64,000 nt of DNA from Pleomorphovibrio marinus (GCF_003347495.1 NZ_QCXY01000005.1:248001-312000); one strand, 5' to 3'; shown: positions 26,866-35,912, counted from the first letter of the stretch. The notes: generated from the sequence alone by a model not told the origin. A program made the numbers and translations.

Positions 26866-26957
26866 TCGAGGTGTGGTGGCAAAGCAAGCTCTTTTGCAAA
26901 CTTCGGCTTGAGGGTCGGCATTGTGCGGTTTGCAAATGTGCTTGCTTTTGGGTGGGC
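26866..26957. repeat. Short-loop hairpin S-G, downstream border of Zorya
   Basis: The left arm is GCAAGC-TCTT-TTGCAAAC (26,884-26,901) and the right arm is GTTTGCAA-ATGT-GCTTGC (26,928-26,945), all 14 pairs formed. The 26-nt loop ends TTGTGCG. TCGAGGTGTGGTGGC opens it and GGTGGGC closes it against the zorD stop codon. It also lies upstream of the acetyltransferase. Confidence 0.82.
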
Positions 26958-29900
26958 TTATATTCTTTGAAGACGCTGTGATTCATGTCTGTTAATGTCT
27001 TGGATTGTTACAGGAAAATTTTGTATCAAACTTTCAAGTTTAATTCGGTCAATTTTTTCAACTTCATTAGAGTTTGAAAGTGTCGTTGCAGACGATCCAA
27101 AATAATTGTTTGTCAAAACAACCAAATTGAATTTTTCACTAAAGTGGTTTTCATAGTAGTTTTTTGAAGTTACAACTTCTTGGATAGCATCATTACTAAC
27201 GCTTGATTGACTTTGCTTGGCTTGAATCAAATAATTACCATGTGGACTTAATGCAACTACATCAGCACCTTTATCATTTGCGAATGGAGTTAAGTAAACC
27301 TGAAATCCTTGCTTTGTATAAAGGGATGCTACATATGCCTCAAATAACCTTGGATTCAATTTTTCTATTTCTGTGAACGCTAATGGTTTATTATTTCTTT
27401 GATTTTGAATATTTCCGAACACATCATCAAATATCTCATCTGGTCGAACCTCACTTTGTTCGGAAGGGAATAGTGTACTTGATGCAAGTGATTTTTTGCG
27501 AGACAATAAAACATCTAGAATTTCATCAAATGATTTTTGACGTTCTCCTTTTTCGTTTTGGAAACTTTCAGGGAATACAGCCATTGGATAGTAAACTGTT
27601 ACATCCCTTGTCTGACCAATTCTATATGCTCTGTCAGTTGCTTGCTCTTCTTTGGCAGGATTCCAATGTCTTGTATAGTGGATGACGTGATTTGCACCAA
27701 CAACATTAAGCCCAACCCCTGCTGCTAATTGAGACATAATAATTACATTAAAACCATCTTCATTTTGAAAGCGGTCAATTGTCTGCTGTCTAGATAACTT
27801 GCTACTGGTTTCTTTTTGTTTTGATGATGGGGTATCTCCGTTGATTATGGATGGCGGAGATATTTTGAATGTTTCATAAATAACTTTTTGAAGCATCTTT
27901 TGTGTTTCCTTCCTGTCAGCAAAAATTATAGCCTTTTCAGATTTATACTGAACTTCGTGTAATATTTCAATTAGTATTTGAAGCTTTGCAGAACTATAAA
28001 TTAGTTCAGACGAATTGAACATATTAATTTGATTATCGACTAAATAGGGATGGTCGGAGATGTCACGAATTGCCCATAATGATTTTAAGATTTGATTACG
28101 CCTTTCCACACCTTCCATTTGCTCGTTTTTGGCTAGCTCGATTTCAACAGAATATCTATTCGCTTGAATTTCAGGCATTGTTCTAGGAACAACCCTCAAA
28201 TTTTTCCTTGGTAAATCTTTTGCAACATCTTGCTTTAAGCGTCTTTTGATAAAAACTCCTATTTGACCTCTTAGTTGTTCTCCTAAAGCATGTATGTCGG
28301 TATCTTCATTGCTTAAAGGTTTTTGATAGTTCTTTGCGAAATCTTTAGCATTACCCAACAACCCTGGAACAGAAAAATCCATGATACACCATAAGTCAAC
28401 CAATGTATTTTCAACTGGTGTTCCTGTCATGGCAATTTTAAAATCCGCCTTTAGTGCCTTTGAAACATTTGTAACTAAAGTTCCTGGTGTTTTAATCTTT
28501 TGTGCTTCATCTAATACCACTATCGAATAGTCGACTGCACAAAGATTCATTTGATATGACCTAAGGGATTCATAGTTTGTTAGTATTAATTGTTTACGCT
28601 GTAACTCTAAAACTGCGCTTCTTGAAAAGTCTCGATCAATACCTGTTGCACCAAATAGAAATCTTAACTCCAAATTTGTTGGATTAAAGAATCGTTTGTA
28701 TTCACTTTCCCAATTTTCCAATAATGATACAGGAGCAACAATAAGATATGGTTTGTCATCATTGATATTCTGGGCATGCCACTCTATGAAATAAAGAAGT
28801 TGAAGGGTCTTACCCAAACCCATATCATCAGCCAACAAGCATCCATTAAGATTTTCACGAAACAAAGATTGTAGCCATGCCACACCCTCAATTTGATGTT
28901 CTTTTAACTCAATTGGAGCTTTAAGATTTTCTATATTAAAAAAACTATGCTGTAAAGATTCTGGATTGGAGTTGTTTTCAATGTATTCTAATAAGTCTGC
29001 ATTTTCTTTGATAATTAGAACTTCGTCCGAGTTTGTGCTTGATTCCTTTACAATTGGCTCTTTGGGATTTTCAAATTGCTTAGTTGCAATTGAGACGATT
29101 TTATCTGCATCATCAACTGAAATTTGTTCATTCTTGTAGGTAAAATGAGTCTTGCCTTCCTTTATCGCAATATTTCTTTCAGTTTCGAATTCAGCTAACT
29201 CAACAGGCGTTTTAAAGTGGATTTTTTTATCACCGTTTAGTTTATCCTTTATCACAAACCCCGGAATCCATTCAGATTTATATGGACAGACAAAAGGGTA
29301 AAACTTTGGCTTATATATTCCAATTTCCCTTACCCTTTGGCTGAAATATGCTAAGTCGATAATATTGTCATCAAAGTAATTTTCAGGATTTTCTACAATA
29401 TCCTCTATCAATTCTTGATTTGATATTTTTCTATTGCGTTTTAATCTTGTTAATTCTTCCTTTTGAACTTCATCAATTATCACTCTTGTTGTGCCTCCGT
29501 TTTCATCAGCTAAATTATAGGTAGGTTTGATTGTTGGACTTAAATCAAACGCTTTTTCAAGTGATTCTTGTTTTAGCGTGTCAATTTTAGGTTTTAACTC
29601 TAAAGTCTCATTTTCAAAGGAAACATCAATTTTGATTTTTTCAGGATGTAGTACATTTTGACTTTGTAAAAAACTGTCTAACATGGTTGCTACATCATCT
29701 GAAAGGCTTTTTATGTCTGCAAAGCAAGTTAGATTATGTTGAAATGTTCTTGATGATTCTGGAAGGGAATTGAATGCTTCAATAGCATCAAGGACTTTGA
29801 ATTGGCTTAATGAAAGTAAATATTGTGTATCGGTATTTTTTAAAACCACACCATCTCTATTGAAAAACAATCTATTTCCATTCGGTACAAAATCAAAGAA

Positions 29901-30209
29901 GCCATATTTAAACTTAAATGAACCCTGACTTAAAATCCCATCTGCTTCGATAAAGATTACGAATGGATAATCAGACGGAAGACCTAACAGTCTTTTGTCG
30001 ATTTCATCGAGAGTTAATATGTCTTCAGTTTCTATTTCAACTACTGAATACGTTGTCATTGCAAGACCATTATCAACAAGCTCTTGAATTATTGATAATT
30101 GCGACAAATAATCGCTATGGAAATTGTCCCATTCTGAAAACGGTACATTCTCCCCTGTGGAAGATTCCAAGGAAAACAAAAACGTCTTATCAAATTTCCA
30201 TTTAAACAT
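26958..30209 (-). CDS. zorD: Zorya protein ZorD (SNF2 helicase with Mrr-like nuclease domain)
   Basis: 1083 aa. The SNF2/SF2 helicase core has Walker A DDMGLGKT (about 458-465), DEAQ (about 569) and motif VI-like ATDRAYRIGQTRDVTVY (about 855). The C-terminal domain (about 955-1050) is Mrr-like: FEAYVASLYTKQGF, GADVVAL and YLIQAKQSQ give the Glu, Asp and Q-x-K site of this PD-(D/E)xK branch. In Zorya type I, ZorD translocates along phage DNA and degrades it after ZorAB is triggered. The start overlaps zorC by 8 bp. The stop touches hairpin S-G. Confidence 0.92.
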   Translation of the reverse strand: MFKWKFDKTFLFSLESSTGENVPFSEWDNFHSDYLSQLSIIQELVDNGLAMTTYSVVEIETEDILTLDEIDKRLLGLPSDYPFVIFIEADGILSQGSFKFKYGFFDFVPNGNRLFFNRDGVVLKNTDTQYLLSLSQFKVLDAIEAFNSLPESSRTFQHNLTCFADIKSLSDDVATMLDSFLQSQNVLHPEKIKIDVSFENETLELKPKIDTLKQESLEKAFDLSPTIKPTYNLADENGGTTRVIIDEVQKEELTRLKRNRKISNQELIEDIVENPENYFDDNIIDLAYFSQRVREIGIYKPKFYPFVCPYKSEWIPGFVIKDKLNGDKKIHFKTPVELAEFETERNIAIKEGKTHFTYKNEQISVDDADKIVSIATKQFENPKEPIVKESSTNSDEVLIIKENADLLEYIENNSNPESLQHSFFNIENLKAPIELKEHQIEGVAWLQSLFRENLNGCLLADDMGLGKTLQLLYFIEWHAQNINDDKPYLIVAPVSLLENWESEYKRFFNPTNLELRFLFGATGIDRDFSRSAVLELQRKQLILTNYESLRSYQMNLCAVDYSIVVLDEAQKIKTPGTLVTNVSKALKADFKIAMTGTPVENTLVDLWCIMDFSVPGLLGNAKDFAKNYQKPLSNEDTDIHALGEQLRGQIGVFIKRRLKQDVAKDLPRKNLRVVPRTMPEIQANRYSVEIELAKNEQMEGVERRNQILKSLWAIRDISDHPYLVDNQINMFNSSELIYSSAKLQILIEILHEVQYKSEKAIIFADRKETQKMLQKVIYETFKISPPSIINGDTPSSKQKETSSKLSRQQTIDRFQNEDGFNVIIMSQLAAGVGLNVVGANHVIHYTRHWNPAKEEQATDRAYRIGQTRDVTVYYPMAVFPESFQNEKGERQKSFDEILDVLLSRKKSLASSTLFPSEQSEVRPDEIFDDVFGNIQNQRNNKPLAFTEIEKLNPRLFEAYVASLYTKQGFQVYLTPFANDKGADVVALSPHGNYLIQAKQSQSSVSNDAIQEVVTSKNYYENHFSEKFNLVVLTNNYFGSSATTLSNSNEVEKIDRIKLESLIQNFPVTIQDINRHESQRLQRI

Positions 30210-31647
30210 TAATCCCTGCCTTTCTTTTTAACCAATTTGAAAAAACATCTTCCCATTTCATATCTCCATCATTATGGCTCAATCTTCCTTCATCGGAAAA
30301 TGAGTGTAAGTGATAACCGCTTCTGTAAACCAACATTGACATACTTCCATCTCGAAAGTTGTCAACTGATGAAACATATTTTGCATCGAAGGAAGGGGCC
30401 ATTGAATTAGAAGCTTTGTAGGCATAAAATGCATAGCCTGGGTCACTAAATTCAATCATTTTATGTTCGCCAATCAGAAACATAAAAGCTGATACACCTC
30501 TGTTGCTGGCAACCGAATGAAAACGCCCGTCAACATATTCTGAAATTCTCTGGTCTGTTTTTAAAATTCGTTTAATATGGCTTGGGCCAAAAACTTTAAA
30601 TGCGGTTATCTTTTTGCTGTATTGCAACCAAAAGCGTTTTCTTCTATTATCGTTGATACATTTCTCAAAAAACACATTAATAAATTGGCGTGTAACCCAT
30701 TCATTAAGAACCTCTCTTGCTTTGTTGATTGTTGAAATTTCGGATTGACTAGCATTTTCATATGGTCGCCAAATAGATGTGATTCCTGGGTCTCCAACTA
30801 ATTTGAATGCAACATCTTTAACTTTATTCTGAAGAATTTCACTTGCTGTTGTGGAGTGGCGAATGATTTTGCTTACTATAAGTTTGTTTGTTCTCGTGGC
30901 TTTAGTTGAATTACTGTGTTTTTCAAGTACATAAGAAATATCATCTAAAGCAGTTTCAAGTCGATTTTTGGATTTTTCAAAGTAGCCATTTATAACCCCT
31001 GAAAAGTATGGATAGGTTATCCAATGGTCAGGAAGCGATAAAAACTTCGTTGCTTCTGTTATGCTTTTATTCGAAATTGCCAAAGTCGCACCTAAATCTA
31101 AGTCTCCTTTATCCTTGTCGAAAAACTTGGCGTTGGTTTTAAGAGATTGAAACAAACTTCTAGAACCTTTATAATTTTCGATTTTGGAAGTCAAAAATTT
31201 TGATAGAATGTTAAAAGATTCTTTGTTTGAACTGCCCCAATGGGATAAGTAACAATCAAGTAAACCTGAAATAAATGAATCTCTCCAATTATTATTCAAA
31301 AGCAAAAAGCATTGTTGTAAATAATTTGAGTTTTCAAAAATAGAATCTTCTTGATGCTCTTTATAGGTCAAGGCGTAAGTGAGAGTTCTTAACTCACGTT
31401 TATCAAACTTGTCATTAAAGCCATTGTACAATTGAGAGATTTTAATGAATTTAAGATATACATCTCGAATCCCTTTAGTCGGTTTTTCATCAATCATTGA
31501 GTTCCCAATCTTTTCCGTTATAGCATTCAAGGTTGAAATTCGAGATTGGCAAAGATTGAGAATATGAGTTGGCACAATGTTTTTCCCTTTTTCAGAGAAC
31601 GAATTCTGTGAAAACCTAAATTCTAATATGTCATTTATATTATTCAT
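30202..31647 (-). CDS. zorC: Zorya protein ZorC (EH-signature DNA-binding protein)
   Basis: 481 aa, the usual size of ZorC. The C-terminal part holds the EH signature: FWLQYSKKITAFKVFGP and MIEFSDPGYAFYAYKAS (about residues 395-415), with the Glu and His for which the domain is named nearby. ZorC is thought to bind DNA near the ZorAB motor together with ZorD. The N-terminal half is helical and unremarkable. It overlaps both neighbours by 8 bp. Identification comes from the signature plus position three in a ZorA-B-C-D operon. Confidence 0.88.
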   Translation of the reverse strand: MNNINDILEFRFSQNSFSEKGKNIVPTHILNLCQSRISTLNAITEKIGNSMIDEKPTKGIRDVYLKFIKISQLYNGFNDKFDKRELRTLTYALTYKEHQEDSIFENSNYLQQCFLLLNNNWRDSFISGLLDCYLSHWGSSNKESFNILSKFLTSKIENYKGSRSLFQSLKTNAKFFDKDKGDLDLGATLAISNKSITEATKFLSLPDHWITYPYFSGVINGYFEKSKNRLETALDDISYVLEKHSNSTKATRTNKLIVSKIIRHSTTASEILQNKVKDVAFKLVGDPGITSIWRPYENASQSEISTINKAREVLNEWVTRQFINVFFEKCINDNRRKRFWLQYSKKITAFKVFGPSHIKRILKTDQRISEYVDGRFHSVASNRGVSAFMFLIGEHKMIEFSDPGYAFYAYKASNSMAPSFDAKYVSSVDNFRDGSMSMLVYRSGYHLHSFSDEGRLSHNDGDMKWEDVFSNWLKRKAGINV

Positions 31648-32341
31648 TTAGGTTTACTTTTAAAATTTCATCAATCTGTTTTTCCGCATTAGTTCTTATT
31701 CTAAACTCTACTCGTCTATTTAGACTCTGACCTAGTTCTGTGTCATTATCCGCTATTGGTTTGCTATAAGAGAGACCATTTGCTGTAAGATTGAGTTGAA
31801 TCCATGTTTTTTCAGTAGTTTCATAACTAGTGTTTTCTAACACGAAGTTTAATACGCTTCTAGTGCGATTTTGAGAAAGTTCCATATTATGAAAATAGGT
31901 TCCCTTATTATCTGTATGTCCTTCAATTCTTATTTCTTCAATGTTATCTTTAAATTTCGGAAGTGTAATAATCTTTACATATCTTGGAAAAAAGTCGCTC
32001 AATATTTCTTTAAACTGTGGCTTTACTTCTGATTTGCCAAAGTCAAACTCAACTCTAGGTCCTGAAAATCTTATGAGTAAATCCTTTTCGTCAATAGTAG
32101 CATTCCAATCTTTTAAATCCTTTTCAAATTCCTTAATTAGCTCCTTATATATATCTTCTTTTATTGAAGAGTATCTTTCTGCAATAAGTGACTTATTTTC
32201 GAATTCATCTTGAAGCCTCAAAAGCGTCGAAGAAAGCAAAAGGACAAATATTAATAGCAATGCAGCCATTAAGTCCCCAATGGAAAGGGCAAATGGATTT
32301 TGAGGTTCATCCTCCTGATATGTTGTGGTAACCTTTCTCAT
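31640..32341 (-). CDS. zorB: Zorya protein ZorB (MotB-like, OmpA domain)
   Basis: 233 aa. A short cytosolic N-terminus and one membrane helix at about residues 20-40 (SIGDLMAALLLIFVLLLSSTL, containing the single Asp expected for a proton path) are followed by a periplasmic OmpA-like domain with IEGHTDNKGTYFHNMELS (about 138-155) and LNRRVEFRI. ZorB forms the peptidoglycan-binding stator with ZorA. The start shares one base with the zorA stop. Confidence 0.9.
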   Translation of the reverse strand: MRKVTTTYQEDEPQNPFALSIGDLMAALLLIFVLLLSSTLLRLQDEFENKSLIAERYSSIKEDIYKELIKEFEKDLKDWNATIDEKDLLIRFSGPRVEFDFGKSEVKPQFKEILSDFFPRYVKIITLPKFKDNIEEIRIEGHTDNKGTYFHNMELSQNRTRSVLNFVLENTSYETTEKTWIQLNLTANGLSYSKPIADNDTELGQSLNRRVEFRIRTNAEKQIDEILKVNLNE

Positions 32342-34143
32342 TACCTACGATTGTTTTTTATTTCAGCGAGGCTTTCATTTATTTCATCTAGAACTGGATC
32401 TAATTTATCAAAGGACTTTCCAAGTGCAGATGCAGTATCTGTTAAAGCTTTTGAATATTTTTCAAGATAACTAGCGGTACTAACTTCAACATTTTCTTGA
32501 TAGCCTTTCAATCCTTTATCTAGTTCCTCAAATATGTTTTTGAGGCCTTTTTCGATAATTTCAAATTTATTAGCATAATCGCTAGAAAGTCTTTCGGCCT
32601 TTTGCAAAGACTTCTGAATTTCTTCTATTGTAGATGCGTTGTTCTTCAAAAATTCATTAGAGTGTTGAGCGAATTTTAATTGAGCTTCTTTGAATGAATT
32701 GGATGAGCTTAGAACATTGTCAGTTATTGACTTTAATTGACCTGATGCAGAGTTAAGCTCGCCTTGGACTTTACTGAAACTTGAGACTGTTTCGTTAACC
32801 TGTTTAGATAATTCATTCAATCTCTCAATACTGGAGTTAAATGAACCTAGCAATTTTTCAGATACTTGTAAATTCTCGGTTTGCTTTGTCATTAGTACCT
32901 CTTGTCCAACCTGTAAGTCGCCAACTTTATCTTTTAATATTTCACCCATTTCCTCAACTTGCTTTCGCATTTGTTCAGTTGATTGCTCAGATTGCAGTAA
33001 AGTCTGTTGAGAAATTTGTTGAACGACCTCTTGTAAGCCTTTGAAATTCTGATTTAGGTTATCTGTCATTAACTCCAATTTACTTGGAAAGTCAGTAAGA
33101 GAACTGCCTGCTTGTCCGAGCAGAGTAGTTAAATTTTCTAATTCTGATTTTGTCGAACCGCTCATAGAAACCTTAAACTCCTCAATCATTTTAGCCATTG
33201 ACGTTTCAAGTTCCTTGACTACATTTTGGGTCATTTCAGAAGCTGGGTCTTGAAGTTTAGATCCTAGATTTACTATCTCAGTTTTTAATGATTGAAGTTC
33301 AAACATCACTCCTTTGTCTGGGTCATTCAAAATTTTCTCAAACCCTGCTTCAATAAGATTGGCAAGATCTGTTGAGAATGATTGCAATGCAACGGATTGT
33401 TTTCTAGTCTCAATGAATATATCTCTAAAAACATTGCCTGGTTTTATGTCATTTCCGTTTTCGTCTTTAAAAATAAAATATTCATTCAGTAATCGTTCCT
33501 GTCTTTTTAATTCAATTGTCCGTTCATCTTCTTTTGATATTTTGAATTTTTTGTCAAGTTTGTAACACAGAATATGTATAGAATTATGAAGTGAGTTTAC
33601 TTGTATTTTTTCAAAAAAAGTAAAAACCAAGGAGAGCAGCATACCATAGATGGAAGAAACAAAGGCAGTTCCCATACCTGATAATAATGTTTCAATACTG
33701 TCTTTTATCTGTTCTGTTGAACTTGTCTGGAAATTGGATATTCCATAAGTCAAGCCTATAAACGTTCCAAGAATTCCAAATCCAACAAGTGTTGCAGGTA
33801 TTGAATTTATTAGTCGGAGGTTGGTGTTTGCTGACAATAAATGCTTTTCATTGAAGTAGTCATACGAAAATTCATCAGTTTTTTTTCCACCATTGAACTC
33901 AATAAAAGATTCTTGATAATCTTTCCATACTTGGCTAAATAGCACGTCTTTCTTTATCAAGTCTTCAGAGAATTTTTTGGATAAAGATTCTAATTTTCTC
34001 CTTAATCTGCGAGTTACATTCAATAGTCTGAAAACATAGAACAAGAAAATTGCTACAATCACAACAACCCACCAAGCAGTCAGGGTATTACCGTCAAATT
34101 GAAAGAGTGATTTATATGGGAAAAGTTTATAAAGAAAATCCAT
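32341..34143 (-). CDS. zorA: Zorya protein ZorA (MotA/TolQ/ExbB-like motor with long tail)
   Basis: 600 aa. Membrane helices lie at about 23-41 (WWVVVIVAIFLFYVFRLLN), 112-135 (IPATLVGFGILGTFIGLTYGIS) and 152-175 (GTAFVSSIYGMLLSLVFTFF), the pattern of MotA/TolQ proteins. About 350 residues of heptad-rich coiled coil follow (for example QLKSITDNVLSSSNSFKEAQ), the intracellular tail typical of ZorA that signals to ZorC and ZorD. It is the first gene of the operon. Hairpin S-H begins 45 bp upstream of its start, so any promoter lies in or beyond S-H. Confidence 0.92.
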   Translation of the reverse strand: MDFLYKLFPYKSLFQFDGNTLTAWWVVVIVAIFLFYVFRLLNVTRRLRRKLESLSKKFSEDLIKKDVLFSQVWKDYQESFIEFNGGKKTDEFSYDYFNEKHLLSANTNLRLINSIPATLVGFGILGTFIGLTYGISNFQTSSTEQIKDSIETLLSGMGTAFVSSIYGMLLSLVFTFFEKIQVNSLHNSIHILCYKLDKKFKISKEDERTIELKRQERLLNEYFIFKDENGNDIKPGNVFRDIFIETRKQSVALQSFSTDLANLIEAGFEKILNDPDKGVMFELQSLKTEIVNLGSKLQDPASEMTQNVVKELETSMAKMIEEFKVSMSGSTKSELENLTTLLGQAGSSLTDFPSKLELMTDNLNQNFKGLQEVVQQISQQTLLQSEQSTEQMRKQVEEMGEILKDKVGDLQVGQEVLMTKQTENLQVSEKLLGSFNSSIERLNELSKQVNETVSSFSKVQGELNSASGQLKSITDNVLSSSNSFKEAQLKFAQHSNEFLKNNASTIEEIQKSLQKAERLSSDYANKFEIIEKGLKNIFEELDKGLKGYQENVEVSTASYLEKYSKALTDTASALGKSFDKLDPVLDEINESLAEIKNNRR

Positions 34144-34187
34144 TTATTATTTGTCTTGATGTTACTTAATTGTGTCGGTCGAGCGTT

Positions 34188-34267
34188 GGCAAAAAATGGC
34201 TTTTTGCAAAACTTGGGTTCTGCGTTGGCATGTGCGGTTTTGCAAATGTGCCATTTGTGCGTTGGCT
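34188..34267. repeat. Short-loop hairpin S-H, upstream border of Zorya
   Basis: The left arm is GCAAAAAATGGC-TTT-TTGCAAAAC (34,189-34,212) and the right arm is GTTTTGCAA-ATGT-GCCAT-TTGTGC (34,237-34,260). The 24-nt loop contains GCGTTGGCA. CGAGCGTTGGC opens it and GCGTTGGC closes it. The outer stem equals that of S-D, but the inner stem differs. Confidence 0.8.
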
Positions 34268-34324
34268 TTTCTTTCTATTTCTTTCATCTTCATATTTATC
34301 ACTGTCGTTGTCTTTTAGGGTGAG

Positions 34325-34458
34325 TGCTAACGTTTTGCAGCTACCCGAAGGTGGCGATTTCGAAGCACTTCACTGTCAACCAAGCACAAACTTTGATAGA
34401 TGTACAAAGCTTGATTTAACCACTGAACCGCCACTTTTGGGTAGCTGCTGTTATCGGC
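34325..34458. repeat. attC-like element L3
   Basis: Stem GCAGCTACCC (34,337-34,346)/GGGTAGCTGC (34,439-34,448) is perfect over 10 bp. A GAA/TTTT internal loop and stem GTGGCG (34,351-34,356)/CGCCAC (34,429-34,434) follow, around a 72-nt apical loop. Ends are TGCTAAC (34,325) and GTTATCGGC (34,450-34,458). The latter is the exact inverse complement of the left end of L4. Confidence 0.75.
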
Positions 34459-34480
34459 TGCCTTTCTTGTTGTACCCATA

Positions 34481-35779
34481 CTATTTACCTTTCAATGAGA
34501 TGAAAAATTCTTTGGTTTTTTCCGGGTCAACTAACACCTCTAAAAATTCTCTTGTATCATCACGTATCTCAGGTTTGTTTAATAAAATATTGCCGAGAGT
34601 TCTAAGTCGGTTTAGTTGATTTGTATATCTAATCCTTTGTTGAAGTTTTTCGTTTGTTTTAATTGTTTCAATAAATGCTTCAGCAGAAGAGTTGTCAAAT
34701 TTTTCAAACATATCCGAAATTCTTGGTGCAGCAGAATTTGAATAAAATTCCGTTCTTGAGTATTGGAAACTCCCACCTTTATATCCAACGTAGGTAAGAG
34801 TCAAAGCACTTACATAACGACCTATAAAATCTGTCGGAATATTTGTGCCTAATCTTTGCAAGTATTGAACTGCTCTGCCTTCTGCACCCCAATTGTCCAA
34901 ATTTTCTTCAAGGTCTTTTATTGCAGGTTCGTAAAGTATTTTTCTACTTGCGGCAGAAACATATCTAAGACCTTCAACAATTGTCAAAAGGTCATTTGCT
35001 TTTTCAATGGTTTCGCTATTTCCCTCAACCATTAACTTATCAAAGCGTTTCCCGATTTGCTGTCGTATTTCTTTAGAAATTACTTTCCATAAAACTGGAT
35101 AGCTAAATTCAATATTACTTTTCAACCTTGTTGAGGCATTATCTCCTATATAAAGTGTGAAAAGACGATTAGTCATTTCGTTTTTGTATATCTCAGGCAA
35201 GTCTGTGAATGCTTGTTCAACGGCAATTTCATTTTTATTAAAAGTATCTGTATCCATTGTCAAGATGTATTGGTTAACATCAATAATTGTCAAAGGATAG
35301 TCCTGTGAAAGAACATAACGATTGCAGTCAGCAATCATATTAAAAACTTTGAAGAGAGTTGGGTCAGAGCTGTCTGGATGTCCATCGAAAATATTACGAG
35401 TTTCTCTTGCTTGATGCAAGAGTTTATGTGCTTCCCAACTCAAAACACCTATTTTATATGCTCCATCAATCAATTCAAAGTCAGTCAAATGATTTTGAAA
35501 GTCTTCATAAGTTTTTATCTCTTTTTTAGGATTGATTTCTTTATTGAACAAGTCAATGCTTCGGTGCATTATTTTTCTTCTAAGGTCGTCCACCACAGCG
35601 TTCCAATAAGAACCAATTGTGCTTCTAAGTCCACCTGCTGCTAAAACTGTAATTGCTTCACGAACATATTTATTGTCTGCAAACTCTTCTCTAACATTTG
35701 TCAACTCTTTTTGTAAGTATTCGAGTTTGTCCTGAGGAATAATTATTTCTGCTTTACTGTCTTTTTTTATAATGCTCAT
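34481..35779 (-). CDS. Unknown 432-aa protein with a possible HEPN motif
   Basis: A soluble, mostly helical protein. LLHQARETRNIFDGHP at about residues 123-138 contains an R-x5-H pattern like the catalytic motif of HEPN ribonucleases, and the preceding helices (GLRSTIGSYWNAVVDDLRRKIM, in two short stretches) would fit a HEPN bundle. The remainder (about 200-432) has no recognisable motif. It is a one-gene cassette between L3 and L4, whose facing ends are inverse complements. HEPN toxins usually act in abortive infection, so an RNase effector is a fair guess. Confidence in the gene is high and in the domain low. Confidence 0.6.
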   Translation of the reverse strand: MSIIKKDSKAEIIIPQDKLEYLQKELTNVREEFADNKYVREAITVLAAGGLRSTIGSYWNAVVDDLRRKIMHRSIDLFNKEINPKKEIKTYEDFQNHLTDFELIDGAYKIGVLSWEAHKLLHQARETRNIFDGHPDSSDPTLFKVFNMIADCNRYVLSQDYPLTIIDVNQYILTMDTDTFNKNEIAVEQAFTDLPEIYKNEMTNRLFTLYIGDNASTRLKSNIEFSYPVLWKVISKEIRQQIGKRFDKLMVEGNSETIEKANDLLTIVEGLRYVSAASRKILYEPAIKDLEENLDNWGAEGRAVQYLQRLGTNIPTDFIGRYVSALTLTYVGYKGGSFQYSRTEFYSNSAAPRISDMFEKFDNSSAEAFIETIKTNEKLQQRIRYTNQLNRLRTLGNILLNKPEIRDDTREFLEVLVDPEKTKEFFISLKGK

Positions 35780-35819
35780 TTATTGTCGTTTTAATGTTGG
35801 TGTGTCGTTGTCTAAGGTT

Positions 35820-35912
35820 GCCGATAACGAAAAGAGTTTTAAACGCAATCTAGCCAAAAAAATTACTAGTTGAGTTGGATTTCCCCAGATTGCGGTTAAA
35901 ACTTTGTTGGAC
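35820..35912. repeat. attC-like element L4
   Basis: GCCGATAAC (35,820-35,828) lies at the left and GTTGGAC (35,906-35,912, exact GTTRRRY) at the right. AGTTTTAA (35,835-35,842) pairs with TTAAAACT (35,896-35,903) and CGCAATCT (35,844-35,851) with AGATTGCG (35,887-35,894), with an A opposite G between the stems. The 35-nt loop is shorter than in L1-L3. This is the cleanest attC-like hairpin in the window. Confidence 0.75.

Noticed and set aside
734..34267. S hairpins as simple rho-independent terminators
   Set aside because: They occur upstream as well as downstream of operons, lack a regular T-run after the stem and conserve an internal loop that terminators do not need.
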